DNA of 64,000 nt from Malachius bipustulatus (GCA_910589415.1 OU342631.1:18910001-18974000); one strand, 5' to 3'; shown: positions 1 to 12,990, counted from the first letter of the stretch. A program made the numbers and translations. The notes: generated by a model from the sequence alone, not told the origin.

Positions 1-639
1 TGTATGCATTTTTTATTATTATTTATTATTAATTCGCATCTCGGAACACAAATTTTTAGTCCTCAAAAGAATACCGTTTTATTTGAACAGATTTATTAGA
101 CTGGCTACCTACTGGGATATAAACCTATGTGTGTTGTTTATTGTGTGATTTACCATCCTTGCCTAGTTTCTTTATAATCTACTTAAGAATAATAGCCAGC
201 CTCTGATATTAGTTAGAAGCAGCTTTTAAAAATGAAAAGAATTTAAAAATTCATAATAGATGTGTAACTTATACATTTATTTACATAAATTAATGAATTA
301 ATAACCCTCCGAATAGTTTATTGTGGTGCTGTTCCACTTCTAGCCTCATCAAATGTTCAAAACTAAAGAAAAATAACTGCAAAATTAAACTTCGAGGTTT
401 CATAAGTCTCTTCTGACATGTGTTTCAACAGGATTGATTCTCGAGAGACCAGATCCCCCCACCCCCCCTTGATGACCGCACCATTGACATCTCATCACCC
501 ACAACTCGGAACTAAGATACAATAATTTACGGTAAAACTTACTAATTTGACCATCATTCGAAAATTTCTTGCGAGGCAGGTGAAAAGATCTACTTTTTGC
601 TTTCTTTCTTTTCCATATAAGCTACACGAGTAACTTTTT
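1..639. other. AT-rich non-coding sequence
   Basis: No supported gene. Contains TTATTATT-type low complexity at 10..30 and a C-rich run at 455..470. Probably dally intron, by position only. Confidence 0.5.
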
Positions 640-2520
640 TGCAGAAATATTAACAAAGGGACACACTTTCGAAAATAGCAATGATTAGAGGTTTTTTCAA
701 GGACACCATTCTAGGTCACGAGTGCAATTTTTTTCATGAACCATGAAAGTTTTAAATAAAAGTAGTGGGTGGGTATGCTTAGGCTACATATCCCTTGCCA
801 TTATTTTAAGTTATTCTAAAATACAACTTTTTTTCCATTGACACACTTTTCTGCAAGACCAGCCGCAACACAAACATTTCTGGATTGCTGTAAACATGTT
901 GACATTTTTGCTGAAGACATCCTGGGCTGAAGAGGACACACTAGTCCTATAGCAGCCCGCGATAGGGACATAGGTAATTAAGAAAAATTATAAAATCAAA
1001 TGAAACAATTAATAAACGTTGTTTAAGTTGAAGAGATATCCAAGAAGCTAATAGCACGCTTTTCTCTGAACTCTTATTATACTATTTTCGAAGACAACAA
1101 AATTTTATGGATCTTTTTTCGCGTGCTTGCACTTTTGTGAAAGGATTCAAATAATTACGGAAAATTAAAGGTAAGGGTTTTTTCCCGATCACACTATCTG
1201 CGGAAGGTAATAAGGTTTTCAGGAGATCAATAATAAGGATTTTTCCACTTGCAGGAGTCACTTATTTTCACCGAAGGTCACCTCGAAAAACATGTACGAA
1301 ACTTCACGGAGCTGGGAGGTGGGCAGTATTTTATGGGACTTGAAATTTTGAAAGTTTCCTCGGCACGACAGAAAGAGATTTTTTAAGACCACCCAAGCAT
1401 CTTTTTTTCCATTATATCTCGCAATTTTTGGAATATTACAATACAATCAAAGTTGTAACTTTTTTACTTTTAGCACAATAACTTTGCCATAAGCTGAGCT
1501 TTCTGACCAGACATACATTTGCCAAAATTCTGGAAAATTTATCGCACGACTTTTTTCAGGTCACACTGTTTGCCCTTAACATTAATAAACTTTTCTAGAA
1601 GACTGGAAGGTCAAGGCAAGGTTTTTTTTTACCAGTAGCACACTCTTTTGCTCACGACATTTTTACAACAGTCTCATACTATTCTGGAAGATTACAGTTA
1701 AACGTAGAAAACAAATTTTCCAATTGGTAGAGTTTTGATTGTCACAGCAACTAAAACGTTTCTGCATGGCAGACTAGCGACAACTGGCCTAAAAACCAAA
1801 ATTTTTATGGAAAATACATGGTTCGGTTCTTCCACCTTATCAAGCTATTGTAATTTGCAAAGACTTCTGTGAGATTAATGGCATATTTCTGTCTGCATGG
1901 CCACACATATTTCCAGAGACACAAAACACTCTGGAAGAAAAGGTTTAAATAAAATACTGTTTCTTTCCGTGAGCACAGTTTTTGAAAAACTTATTTTTTG
2001 CCATGGGAACAGTATAAATTTTTCTGGAATAACAAGCTTCTTTTCCGGGACCAACATTTCTTATCTTTTGTCTTATTAACCTCATTAAGGAGGCTATATA
2101 AGTTGTTTTTTGTAACAGGTACTGTTTCTGTACAGCCAATTTTTGGTCTAGTAGTGGCGCCAAAATGATCCAAGAAGATTATACCTGGGGCTCTTATTAT
2201 CTCGAAGATTACAGCATAATGGTGACAAGAAGTATTGGGCTAGTAAGTATATCATAATTTGCAGTGGGAACATTTTTTTATCATACTAGCGAATTTGCCT
2301 GGATTTCTGGATCTGTATTAGTAGAGTTTTTGTTATGAGGACAGTTTTTCTTCTTAAGCTCAATGTTACTGGACACTGGTGGCTATTTTTTTCGGGGACA
2401 CCGTATTTTGCAGGGGACACAACCTTTTCCAGGAGCAAAAATCCTATTGGAAGGTTATTTCCAAAGACGCAGCTACCAGTTTTTGTTAGGAACTAAAATT
2501 TTGCGTGCTGGGTCCATAGT
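640..2520. repeat. degenerate tandem repeat block, unit about 70-105 bp
   Basis: A motif of a T-run followed by a short spacer and CACA(C/G), then TTTTGC-like sequence, recurs near 658, 838, 935, 1184, 1252, 1470, 1558, 1634, 1738, 1968 and 2396. A second shared segment, TTCTGGAAGATTACAG-like with an A/G-rich continuation, lies between several of them (1527, 1595, 1684, 2200). Spacing is irregular and the copies are strongly diverged. The short open frames here are repeat-derived and lack gene features. Confidence 0.65.
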
Positions 2521-4899
2521 ATGAACCAAATCTGTTAAGAATTTCCATCACTTTGATAAGACAGTAGCGGTTCCGATGTTTTCCGATGTTGCTGTTTTTA
2601 TGTGTTCGGTATTTTTATAACTGAACAGAGAATAAAAATATTATGTAAATATTTGTACATTTGTGTATTGTCGGTCGCTTAATAGGTATAGGTACGATAC
2701 TTCCCAGTTATATAAACGTACGCTATATTTCACACTATAGTGCCTTCCTGATTAGAAATTATGAACTAGAAATATAACTTAAAATTGAGACATTTTCAGG
2801 CGGCCATGATGGAGTGCCCAAGCGTCGGTAGCACCGAACCCGCCTCCTTGGTTTCAAGCTACGCTGACGTTCATATGTTCTGTCTTTGCTTTGCTTCTCT
2901 CCCTATCTGCATATTTTCCTATGTCGTAGCGAATTCGAACACACGCAAAGATCCATCGAACAGACCATGAAGATCTCGAGCAGCTACAGAAATAATTATT
3001 ATACCAAACACGGCGAAAGAACAAAAAAGTAAATAACAGATTTACTGCCTTAATGCAATCCTCGGCAACAAACTGTCACATTTTTGCCTAATTAAGCGAA
3101 TCGCTATTTATTTTTTATGATTGTTGCTACATGTATTATATGCATGATTAACGTGAGCTTAATCTCTTGTGTGTGACGTATCGCTGGCGCTGCATATTTT
3201 ATTGTTATCCAAATATATCCTTATTAAACTAAAAGACCAACAAGAAACAAATCATTAATAAAAATTGAACAATTAATTAAAAAAGCAATAAATCAATTAT
3301 ACAAAATTAAATGTACACCCATACAAAGAGAAAACAAGATACATTTTATGTAATACATAATAAAAAAGCAATCGTAAAAAAATGCAAATAATTTCCGCAA
3401 GCAAGCATGTCATATACCGAGTGTACATTTACATTGTGCATGTCATTACTTGAGACTTGCACGTTAAATAATAAAATATGTGATACCTGGAGACGTACAC
3501 CTCAAAGGTAATCATTAACATGTAAGTGAAGATTATATATTATACAATTTCAAGCGCCATAATGTAAATAACGTGCCTACCAAATACGGGTAGATTTCTT
3601 CTCTCGCGGATGATATATGAGTATACGACGCGGACTTCATCTATTAGACACCGCATTTAAATTTGCATATAAATACGGGACACTCTTTTATCATTATATC
3701 CTCTCTAGTAGGTAGTAGACCAAACATTATTATCATTGGAGGTTTTTATTTTTTCTCTCATATAAGACCGTAAAATATGTATGTACATACATACATGAGC
3801 CGTTCATGCTAGAAAATATAGCACGAGGATGTCACATATTATAGCAAAGCTTTTGCATTGAATTTTAATGTTCAACAAATTTTATCCACTCTTCAAAAAG
3901 AAAAATTATCTAAAAAAAGGCATTCAAAACATAATGCGGAATTTCAGACGATAGACTTGTTTTTCTTTACTTACTCATTACCTACGAGACTAAAAAACAT
4001 AACAACAACAATCCTTGTTTTAATTATTTAATTATTATACAATACTCGAATTTCAGAGAAACACACACAGAAAAGTGTGTACATACATTGGGATTGTTTA
4101 TTGAGGTAGCCGGAGTGTATATAATTGAGAACGTATGTAGGTATATAAAGCTGAAAAATAAACAAAAACTTTTCGGGTTTCGGTAAAGCATGTCGCGAAA
4201 GGATATTTATGTTTTGTTTTAGTTTTCACCGTGACTTTTTTGAAATTTTTTTCCAATGTGCTGAAACCTGTTCATATGTACCTACCATACCATTTCTGTC
4301 TGAAAGCTGGAAAACTTCAATCGCGATGTTTAAATTGGTTAAATTTTACCTTAAGCATTTCAGTACCGTTTCAATTATTTGCTTCGTTATCTTTTTCCCT
4401 GTTGGTTTTTCATTATTTATAATATTATTTTCCCGGGTTCAAGTCTTTTTTTTGCTATCATAATATGAAACGAAATCTTTAGACTGAAAGAACACAAACT
4501 GAATCATCGTAATAATATCATCTATGTGTATAACGAAAAAATCAGATTACACTCCAGAACTTCCAAGCACGTTTATAAAAAAATCAAACTCTCTTGTCTG
4601 AGTTATTTCATATTTGGTTGAAGTTGAAGTATTTCAGGATTACGCTGAAAGCTGAAATTATTACAGTTGTTGTCTGTCGCTTTATAATAATAATTACTAA
4701 TAGAGAAAATGCATAGTCGCATTCTACACCATTAAATATTCAAACCAAAAGAAAACGTATCCTTTTAAAACATTAAAACTATGATTTTCATAGAAAAAAT
4801 TGGTATAGAGTAAAAAATCAGGGTAATCAGGCAAAACTGACAAACTTTATACAAATCAAGTTTGACACTCTATTTACGAGAAGCCACCGGGTAGTTTAA
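2521..4899. other. AT-rich stretch without recognisable genes
   Basis: Contains TATGTATGTACATACATACA at about 3775..3796 and a slightly GC-richer patch at 2790..2990. That patch follows a TTTTCAG acceptor-like string, and its 61-codon frame matches nothing I recognise. Nothing else is supportable. Confidence 0.4.
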
Positions 4900-6430
4900 T
4901 TAATTTTTTTTATAACCATGAAAAATTAGAAGAAAATCCAGATTAAATTCAGGGTAGAATTTTCTAAGCACGTTGAACGCACGATTCGCGTCTGAAACTC
5001 TATGAAGCACTTTAGCCAGTTTTTTTTTGCGTATATATTCTGATTAAAAGCGAGGTCGAAATGAATTCAGAATTATTGCGTTTACAGGCTGAAAGAATAT
5101 CCACGATTCGTCTATTGAAAACTCTGGTCACTTTTTTTTTATTTAGCTTTTAATCGATTACAAGAAGAAAATTCTGGTTAAATAATTGTTGAGCGTGTTT
5201 AGCGAGAAACTTAGGGAAGCTTTCTCGGGGGATTTTTTAATATAAAGCTCCTTGATTGGTTGAAGGAAACGTCGTATTAAAATCTAAGAGAATTAGCAAT
5301 TCGTCAGAGTAAACCTCTGCAGCCAGTTATGGTCAGTTTTTTTAGATATCTTCAAGATAAAAACAATTCTTGTTAGAAAATAGTTTCAAAAAATTAGGAT
5401 TTATACTTCTGACAACTTTACTGTTAGCCGTTAAAGTGTCGTCTATAGAGACACGCATACAGGAAAAATTCGAGAATGGAAAATTCTGCCCAAAAATTAT
5501 TCAAATATAGTTTTTTTATTGTAGCGTCATTTTGATCTTTCATGTTTGCAGTTTGCTTTAAAGAATCAGTTAGGTATTGAAGATTTTGTCGAAAAATTCT
5601 CGAAAGTCGAAACGTAAAATTTTCACATAAAAATTTAAGGAAAAGATGATTTTTTGAAAAAAGCTGAAGGATAATTATTGCTTTAATTTTGAAAACTGTT
5701 AATGGATTTCACTAAAGTATTGCTTCTACACATACAGTTTGATGCTAGCTCCATAAAATACAGTTAAAAAATCGTCACGATAAAATTCTAGAACGGCAAA
5801 TTAATTCTGCCAGAAAAGTAAATGAATTAAAAAGGATTGCTCCTTCAAATTTTCATTTTGTTAGCACTCCCTAAAAGTGCCAGTTTACAAATTTTCTCGG
5901 AATTAAAAAAAAAAATTAAAAGCATTTGCTCAATTTTTCATTGTAAGAATTATGTATTATAGTGTTCGCTCCTAAAAATAAAGTTTAAAGAATTCCTTCA
6001 AAACTGATTAGAGAACAGAAAATTCTGACGGTGAAAAAGAAGAAAATGTTTATAGAAAAATGGATCGGATTTTTTTCTTCCGATGTTAATTAGCACTGCT
6101 CTTCGATCTTTAATTTCCCGGCTAAATTCGATAAGGATTATAAGGATTTTGCTCAATTTTTTTATTGTAGATAAACATTTTGATGTGTCGTTCCCTAAAA
6201 TGCGAAAATGCCATTACCACTACGATCATTTCTCGAAGTAATTCCGGAGTGGAAAATTCTGCCAGGATATAAGAAATGGGTGGCGTCTTAAAAAAATAGA
6301 CATTCCGTACAAAATATTTTTTTTATGTGAAACTATCTTCAGGATTTTGGATTATCTGAAGGAATTTTCTAACCGAGAATTTCGCAAAACTTCCTCGTAT
6401 CTACGATTTTATTAACGACAGGAAAAATCT
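4900..6430. repeat. degenerate tandem repeat block, unit about 230-330 bp
   Basis: The phrase GGAAAATTCTGCC and variants recur near 5471, 5798, 6015 and 6248. Between them recurs a block with TTTGCTCAATTTTTCATTGTA (or close), then a GTGTYGYTCCCTAAAATG-like string: near 5845-5885, 5920-5985 and 6145-6205. The order of the two blocks is preserved, so this is a diverged tandem array rather than scattered similarity. Confidence 0.62.
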
Positions 6431-7379
6431 ATGTCTAAGTATGCAGTGTTCTTATATACTTTACCAAAAAGTTAAAAACAGTGTAATCTGCTGAACTGTA
6501 AAGGTTCAGCAGATAAAGTTCAGCATCTACTCACCAATATCAAAATAATAAAAGACATTCATCGTACCTGGAACAAACAAAAAAAAAACAATAATTAGAC
6601 AAATAAAAAAACACAAATTTAAATTTATACTTAGAGTCCAAGAGATAGGTGTAATATGTACTACTTATATGGGTTTTGAATTCGGGATATGCACACTCGA
6701 ATCAAGCCGCGCATAATTTAAAGACAACGCAACGAAAATAAATAATATTAAATTTAATAACAGCACAGAGACCGACAGATAATGACATATTAGCGCCATT
6801 ATATACGATGTATAAATAACATCCAGGCTACTAGTTCTTAACGCGATGATTGCTGGTGCGTGATCGCATCTCTAATATCTGTAATAACGAGGGTTCTATT
6901 ACCATTACCATTTCAGTGCCGCCCATCTAACAAGCAACATAATATGGGAAAAATTTAAATCTCCTTAACCCAATGCTGGCAAACAGTACATGGTGGGCAA
7001 ATTGAAGGAGTCGGCGGTCTGCGTTCTTATACAATTACATATGCATTTTGGTTCCTATTTCAATTAATCACTGCCCGGAACTGCAACCGGTTCCTAAAAG
7101 TCATCAGTTACTTTTTTCTAAAATTGGGTGTTTGTAAAGTTGCTGCAAGAGTTGTAAAGTTAAGCATTGGTAGCTTATAATAGCTACTTTGCACCTATGT
7201 ACTTTGGCCGGTATTTATTTTATTTGGCCCCAGCTTATAGCTACACTTATGTCTAGCTTCAATTTTCCTACAGGTCGCAAACAAAAATTTAAAAAGTCGC
7301 GGATATATTGATTAGCCGGATCTGGATTCCGGATATCCGACGAGTATGCTACAATGGTCGAATAATCGGAACCAGAGCA
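6431..7379. other. non-coding, no recognised gene
   Basis: AT-rich unique-looking sequence. Apart from the hairpin at 6486..6514 I see nothing that can be supported. Confidence 0.4.
6486..6514. repeat. short perfect hairpin
   Basis: ATCTGCTGAAC and GTTCAGCAGAT form 11-bp perfect arms around a 7-nt loop. No T-run follows on the plus strand. Function unknown; chance is possible. Confidence 0.45.
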
Positions 7380-7804
7380 GGGTTCAACTTAACCACTGGT
7401 CACCATTTATAGCCAGTCTTTCGCCAAAATTTGCGGAAGTGGACTTAAGAACGCAACAATTTTTACCCCAGCAGCGCCGTTGCCAGACATGACAGTTGAT
7501 AGCAGCGCCGTTGACTGTAACTGCTTTAATTTTTTTATTTTAATAAACGTATTATATCGCTAGGATGCATTCGAAAACGTCACGTAAAAAAAACTGACTG
7601 TCAAATTTGTCGTTTTTGACACAAGTTTTGGCGAGAGTCTAATTAACAGATTTCGTTGTCATGTCTTTTTTCGAACTACCTTTTTTGTTTGGAGCCTGTT
7701 TGAGTCAAACCAATCAAATTTACTCCCTGAAGCGACAGAGCTGGTCAAACTTAACTTAAATACTCGCAAATCGAAGTGACCGAAAAAGTGGCTAAACTTA
7801 ACCC
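7380..7804. mobile_element. possible non-autonomous DNA element with imperfect terminal inverted repeats
   Basis: The left end GGGTTCAACTTAACCACTGG.. at 7380 is mirrored by ..CCACTTTTTCGGTCAC-type sequence, giving GGGTTAAGTTTAGCCACT on the minus strand from 7804. An internal inverted pair, AGTCTTTCGCCAAAATTTG near 7411 and its diverged complement CAAGTTTTGGCGAGAGTCT near 7622, supports the same axis. It also holds two direct copies of AGCAGCGCCGTTG (7471, 7501). No coding capacity. The arms are imperfect, so the boundaries are approximate. Confidence 0.5.
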
Positions 7805-10800
7805 CGTACGAAACGAACCCCAATAACGAATTCGACTACTGATATTTAGACATCAAAGAGTCAAAGACTACACGAATCCAGACTCCGGCGGGTGGTTACT
7901 TGGAGGCTTCCTGTGATGTAGCGCGACTCAAAGTGCAGTTCTCACCTCGCCCGTGTTTAGCCGTAACGGTTATGGCGCCTGCACTGCGCAATATATCATC
8001 CTCAAAGCCGCCGCCGTGCACACGTTCGCCCCTCGCCCCCGCCCGCGCTCATAAGCAATTATATACAACACCGGGCCCGCTCCCCGTGGGAGATTTATTG
8101 GCGGAATTGTTGCTGCATCTCTACCTGGATAGTCTCGGTCTCAGCCGAACACACGAAACTGGAGACAGCGATGATTGTTCACCATGTATTTTTCATATCA
8201 GTAACTTCGATCAAATTTCAATCTATAAATTTCAATATAGGGATTCTTCGAAATTCCATGCAAGAATCCTTATTAAATCGGGCGGCTCTCCGTTACGCCA
8301 GTGCCTTATTATACCATACGTTTACCTGTTAGATTTATTTTGTAACTTATAACTAAGAATACGAAAAAATTTGAATCCAAAAATTTATAGGTAAAATATT
8401 GACAGGAAAATACAGGGAAAAATTGAATCAGAAAAAAATTCTGCGAACTTATTATTTTAATATCCCTGATGAAGGCTCTGATAATTAGAAACAGGTTTAA
8501 GACCCCTATTCATATATTTTCTGATTTCCCATTTCTATAGTTATACAAATATCCGAATGGGGTAAACTTTCCGTTAAAATTTCCATATCTATCGCTTGGG
8601 GAAATTTCGATTAAAACTAAAAGATACTTTTCCATAATCAAAAATCGTTACTAGCGGATCAATCCATGTCTTAATACGAAAATATTTTAAAAAGATAAGA
8701 AGTATCAGCGTAATAGGCTGATGAATCAGTTCGTCGTAAACTTGCTGACCAATGGTGAGAGATCCATACTTAATCACCAATTCTCCTTGTTGGGCCCATC
8801 TATTTCTTACATTATTAACTCTCAAATTTTTTTTTCTTCAATACCTCCATCCCGCATCTCAGGAATGTTTCTTTTGTCTCAATGTTCGAACAACAAACTG
8901 ATGAATCCAGTTGTATGAATAGAAGCATTCCTCAAGCGTAATGACAACTTCAACTACTGCATAACATGAAACGGACCGAGAGATTTCAATAGGAGAAGGA
9001 AACTTCGGCAGAATAGAAGATTCGCGGTCAAGGTTGACTAAATCACAAATAGAATTAATTCCGGGTAACCTGCAGGGCACGTAAATAATTTATAATGGAA
9101 TGCTCCGGGTAAAGGAACATTTTAGTTGCAAAGCAGCCGAATACTTTGATGAATAACCCAAAGTTTGTTAAACTACCTTTAAGTCCGTATAATCAGGGCA
9201 GATCTTCCTGGTCGGTGCTGAAAGTTCACATATTTTCCAGGCGTTATAGCTTGCAGAGAGCTACGTACGACGTTAACTAATGGCGCATCAGAGGAACTCT
9301 CTGAGGAAATTATGAAATCTGTAGATGCTGATGCCCGCCGAAACAAAAAGTTGTCCGATTTTACGGAAATACGCTCCTGATTTACAACAAAACTTCCACG
9401 CTTTACAACACTGTCTCGCTAAGATAAATGATCGCGGAACCTTGCTTGATGAATTAGTAAATAAAACGGCTACCAAAATATTGAAGATGCCGAGTTTTAT
9501 GACACGACACACAGTATAGGTAAACTTTTCATTCTCTATTTTTATGGAGCGAATTTTCCTATGAGTCCCGTCGTTGTTATCTTCAACATCTCACGTCTGG
9601 CTTCTCAATTCAGTGGAGAATCGAGACATGAATATCTAAATGCCCTGAGATAAAATTTCCATCCAATCTTATTTCCTCGTATCACCGACTCGCTTTTTCA
9701 CAGAGACAACCACCGCCGGAATCGATTGTCAATGTTTTCTGGGGGGTTATCATTAAGAACTCATCTTATATTTCAGTTTCAATGCAGACAGAAAAATGCA
9801 TGAAACGTTTCAACAAAGGGAAAATTCGACCGTTTATTTTACTTTATTTGTCGAGTCGAGTATATTTGAAGTTTTCCTTTCGACGTTCGTTTCGTTTTTC
9901 ATTTTAGGATTACTTTGCCGACTTCTTCTGGTGGCTCATAATAGGTACCTATACCTGATTTTATATTATTTTATGTTACTTTACGTTGTTGATAATGAAA
10001 ATTGAATATTACTTTCGAATATTAATTTTTCTATTTGCTGTGCTGTAATGCGGTGAGCTGATAAGCCTCAGTAGGACGAAAAATAATACCCGCCTTCATA
10101 TAATATCCAAAGACGGAATTTTATTATATACCGGGTTTCCCAATATTCCATGGACACAGAGCACTGGCATAAACTTACGTGATCTTCCCATTTCTAAAGC
10201 GGTTCAACGATAGGAAATTTGCCTGGTTTAATTTTTTTTTTGAAGCAGCTTTATTCAGTTTTCAATAAACGCGAACGCTTGGTTATACATAATTTACTTT
10301 ATTTACATGGATGAGAAAAAAGTTCACCACTTCAATACGGGGATGATGTTTCTGACATTTTATAAAATTTCATTAAACCTGGATCTACCTACCTACCTAC
10401 CTTTGATTAATTAAACATTGCTTACCAATAAAACTGACAGACATACTAACTCGCAGCATTATTATTTCCAATATATCGACCCACTGAAAATCTAATATTA
10501 TATTTGATTCCCAGTTCTCCCAGAACCGAGAAAAATACAACAGCAACATTTCTCACACAAAAGTTTTATTCAATAACGTTCGCACGAAAAATCCTTCTAT
10601 ATAAGCGTAAAAACGACGGACATCTGTTCTCGTCTCCCAAGTCTCAAGTGTGGTTCTGCTGGTTCCTCCTTTCGGAAACAAGCTATTAAATTGGGAAATT
10701 GTAAAAAAAGTCGCTAACAAGTTAACGCCCGGAATGGGAAGTTTCGACGTCAACACATGGAGGCTGGGCAGCCGCGCGGAACGGCGGCCGGGGCAGCTGG

Positions 10801-12585
10801 AATCCAAGAATAGGCCTGTTTTTCTCGATTCTCGAAAGCCGAGAGCGAAGCAATCAGCTGCTAGAGAACACAAACACATGTCACAATTACATGTTTGCTT
10901 TTCCGCGAGCGAAACACGGCCAAGCCAGACAGCGGGGCTGGAAAATAGGCAGGCACGGTTCATTGCTTTATTCGTTACTCGCAAAGTAACAGTTATTGTA
11001 TGCTAATCGCAGTGCCAGTAGTACAAGCTTAGAATCACAGATCCCGTTCTTTCATTCTTGATAATAACGACGATTTTTTAATTGTAATAATTAAAACTAA
11101 TGCCGCACAGTTTTTTTTTCCATCAGTTTCAATAAATATTATGAAAAATAAATCAGCGAAATTGGCAATTAAGAGCTACGATTAAAAAAAACGATTTGAG
11201 ATCTCGTGTCATTTCATTAACAATCAACGTTCAAGGAACTACATACAAGTCAAGGCAATTTCAATTCCAAAGATACTGTTTTGTTATTCAATGAATTGAA
11301 CTACCTTGACTCGGATTGCTTTAGTTTGAACATTCTTTATTAATTGTAATTAATTCGGTACAGCTGAGATCATAATCAAAGCGAATGAATTAAACCAAAA
11401 CAAAATTTTACTTTCTTCTGACTTTTTTGCTTAATATATAGGGGGTTGAAATAGGGTTCCTTTTTTTGCGCGCAGTCTCACAAACCCTATTGAAAGTAAG
11501 CGGGATTTTTTCGGGGATTTTTTTTATTTAGAAATCATCTGGAGGAGAGTCCCTAATAGGACAACTCTTCGTGTCTGAAAGATTCAATGATTGGGTTTAA
11601 ATTTTGCAAAATATTGGAGCACCTACGCCCCAGATACGCTCTGTTGAAAATAGGCCGAATTGATTAATTCAAAGGCACCATTCTCAGTAGGTACTAGGAT
11701 TTTTTCACTTTGGCAAGTCACAAATTAATTTATTTCTTTGGCTTTGCAGGACTCGAATACCAAGCCACGAGCCGAGCCCTCGAGCTTCCTCATTCAGATG
11801 GGGTGTGACTTGGCGAGTCACAAGCCAGACTTGCAAAGTTCTGCGCCGTTGAAAGCCATGGAGAGGTTTCGTCGGCACCTGTTTGTAGAAGATGCACAGA
11901 TATGTACTCACTATGCTAGAACCATTTGCGAAAAAAAAAAACAGTAGATGGGAGGATATCGAAAAAAAAATAATAGATTGTGATTTTTTTTTAATTTTTT
12001 TTTCAAAATTCTTTAGGCAGACAGGAAAAGTATCGGGACAGAGTTATGTAGACACCTAAAAAAAAGTCTGCAAAAAAGCATACTCGTATTGATTAGGGGT
12101 CGATAAAACTGACTTAATAGGAAGAGCCTGTAGAAGGTTTTTTACCTTTGAATAATTATTTTTTCGAAATCCTAGGGAAAAGTCGAATAAGAATTATTTG
12201 TAGGCTTCGCCGACGAGCATTTCTTTATCGGAACAGTTTTCCATAAAGTTCCTAGTTTTCAGACATATTATACACAACAAACTGTGTCCAAGATAAGAAT
12301 GGAGCAGCATGGGTATCTCCCAAACCGTGGGAGATTATTACAGGGTCGGTTAAATGGGGGAAAAGTCAGACAACCAGAAGAACTTCGATTTTTTCAAATA
12401 CGGGCCTGGATTTTTTTGAAAAAATTTAAAGATGCCAATTAGATTTAAGATGTCAATAACTGCAATGAGAATGTGGTTGCAGTTTTTCCCCATTTTCAAT
12501 AAATAAGAAAAATAAAATTGAAAATTTTGTTTTTTCAAAATAATTCGAACACCCTCCGATTGCCCAACTTGTTCCACCTTTTCAC
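7805..12585. other. non-coding, with GC-richer islands
   Basis: No gene recognised. Two GC- and CpG-richer islands stand out, near 7900..8170 (GCCGCCGCC, CTCGCCCCCGCCC) and 10720..10990 (GCCGCGCGGAACGGCGGCC, two CAGCTG E-boxes and a CACATGT). The island at 10.7 kb is open in several frames on both strands (up to 143 codons), but none reads as a known protein, so I treat it as GC-driven. A (TACC)n microsatellite lies near 10388..10402. Confidence 0.4.
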
Positions 12586-12641
12586 CACTCCAAGTTCATT
12601 ACAGTTTCAGACACTACCAAAACGGTAATTAACTTGGAGTG
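12586..12641. repeat. imperfect hairpin beside the Penelope-like fragment
   Basis: CACTCCAAGTTCATTACAGTTT (12586..12607) pairs with AAACGGTAATTAACTTGGAGTG (12620..12641): 22-nt arms with two mismatches around a 12-nt loop. It lies about 140 bp upstream of the hammerhead-like motif and may be part of the same element. Confidence 0.55.
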
Positions 12642-12649
12642 AACTCACG

Positions 12650-12990
12650 CTTAGTTCTTTAGACTAACCGCTAGATGTCGCTCTACTTTATACCACACAA
12701 AGAACCGTGTAATAGCCTGCTTTAAGAGGGTCCAGGCGTCCACTCATCTTTCAACATCCTCCAGATACTTCGGATGCAGCACACTGATGGCCCCCAACAG
12801 GGCGAAACACGTGTCTGTGCTTTCTCTGGTACTCTGGTTGGCTCTGTTTTTGGATGTGTGGAAGCTCTCTCTATTGGAGTTTCGGGCACTGCCAGCATGA
12901 CAAATTGTTATGGGCGATGGAGGAATACTCCGACCCCACCTAACAGGCTAGTAAATGCACTTTATGTGCTTTATACTCAAACGACCTAAC
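12650..12990 (+). mobile_element. fragment resembling the terminal (pLTR-type) region of a Penelope-like retroelement
   Basis: A GC-richer patch surrounds the hammerhead-like motif. In insects and other animals, Penelope-like elements carry hammerhead ribozymes in their terminal repeats, usually with a GGGCGAAAC core and a very short stem III as seen here. No reverse transcriptase or GIY-YIG endonuclease frame is found nearby, so at most a solo terminal fragment remains. Assignment rests on the ribozyme and its sequence context and is inference. Boundaries are approximate. Confidence 0.45.
12779..12820 (+). ncRNA. hammerhead-ribozyme-like motif
   Basis: The sequence folds as stem I GCACA (12779-12783) with TGTGC (12816-12820). 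It continues with core CTGATG (12784-12789), stem II GCCC (12790-12793) with GGGC (12800-12803) around loop CCAACA, core GAAA (12804-12807), and stem III CAC/GTG (12808-12813) with essentially no loop. The expected cleavage dinucleotide TC (12814-12815) follows. This is the type I layout with short stem III seen in Penelope-like elements. The consensus A after CTGATG is absent, because the stem II G follows directly. That may weaken or abolish self-cleavage, or may be a family variant. Confidence 0.6.

Noticed and set aside
2785..2970. 61-codon plus-strand frame after an acceptor-like TTTTCAG
   Set aside because: The product is unrecognisable and no donor or partner exon was seen.
8460..8505. 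CTGATGA...GAAACAGG string, considered as a hammerhead
   Set aside because: No stem II can be drawn between the core strands.
10553..10984. 143-codon minus-strand frame and 118-codon opposed plus-strand frame
   Set aside because: Both are open because the island is GC-rich. Neither reads like a protein family, neither has compelling splice signals, and they overlap on opposite strands.
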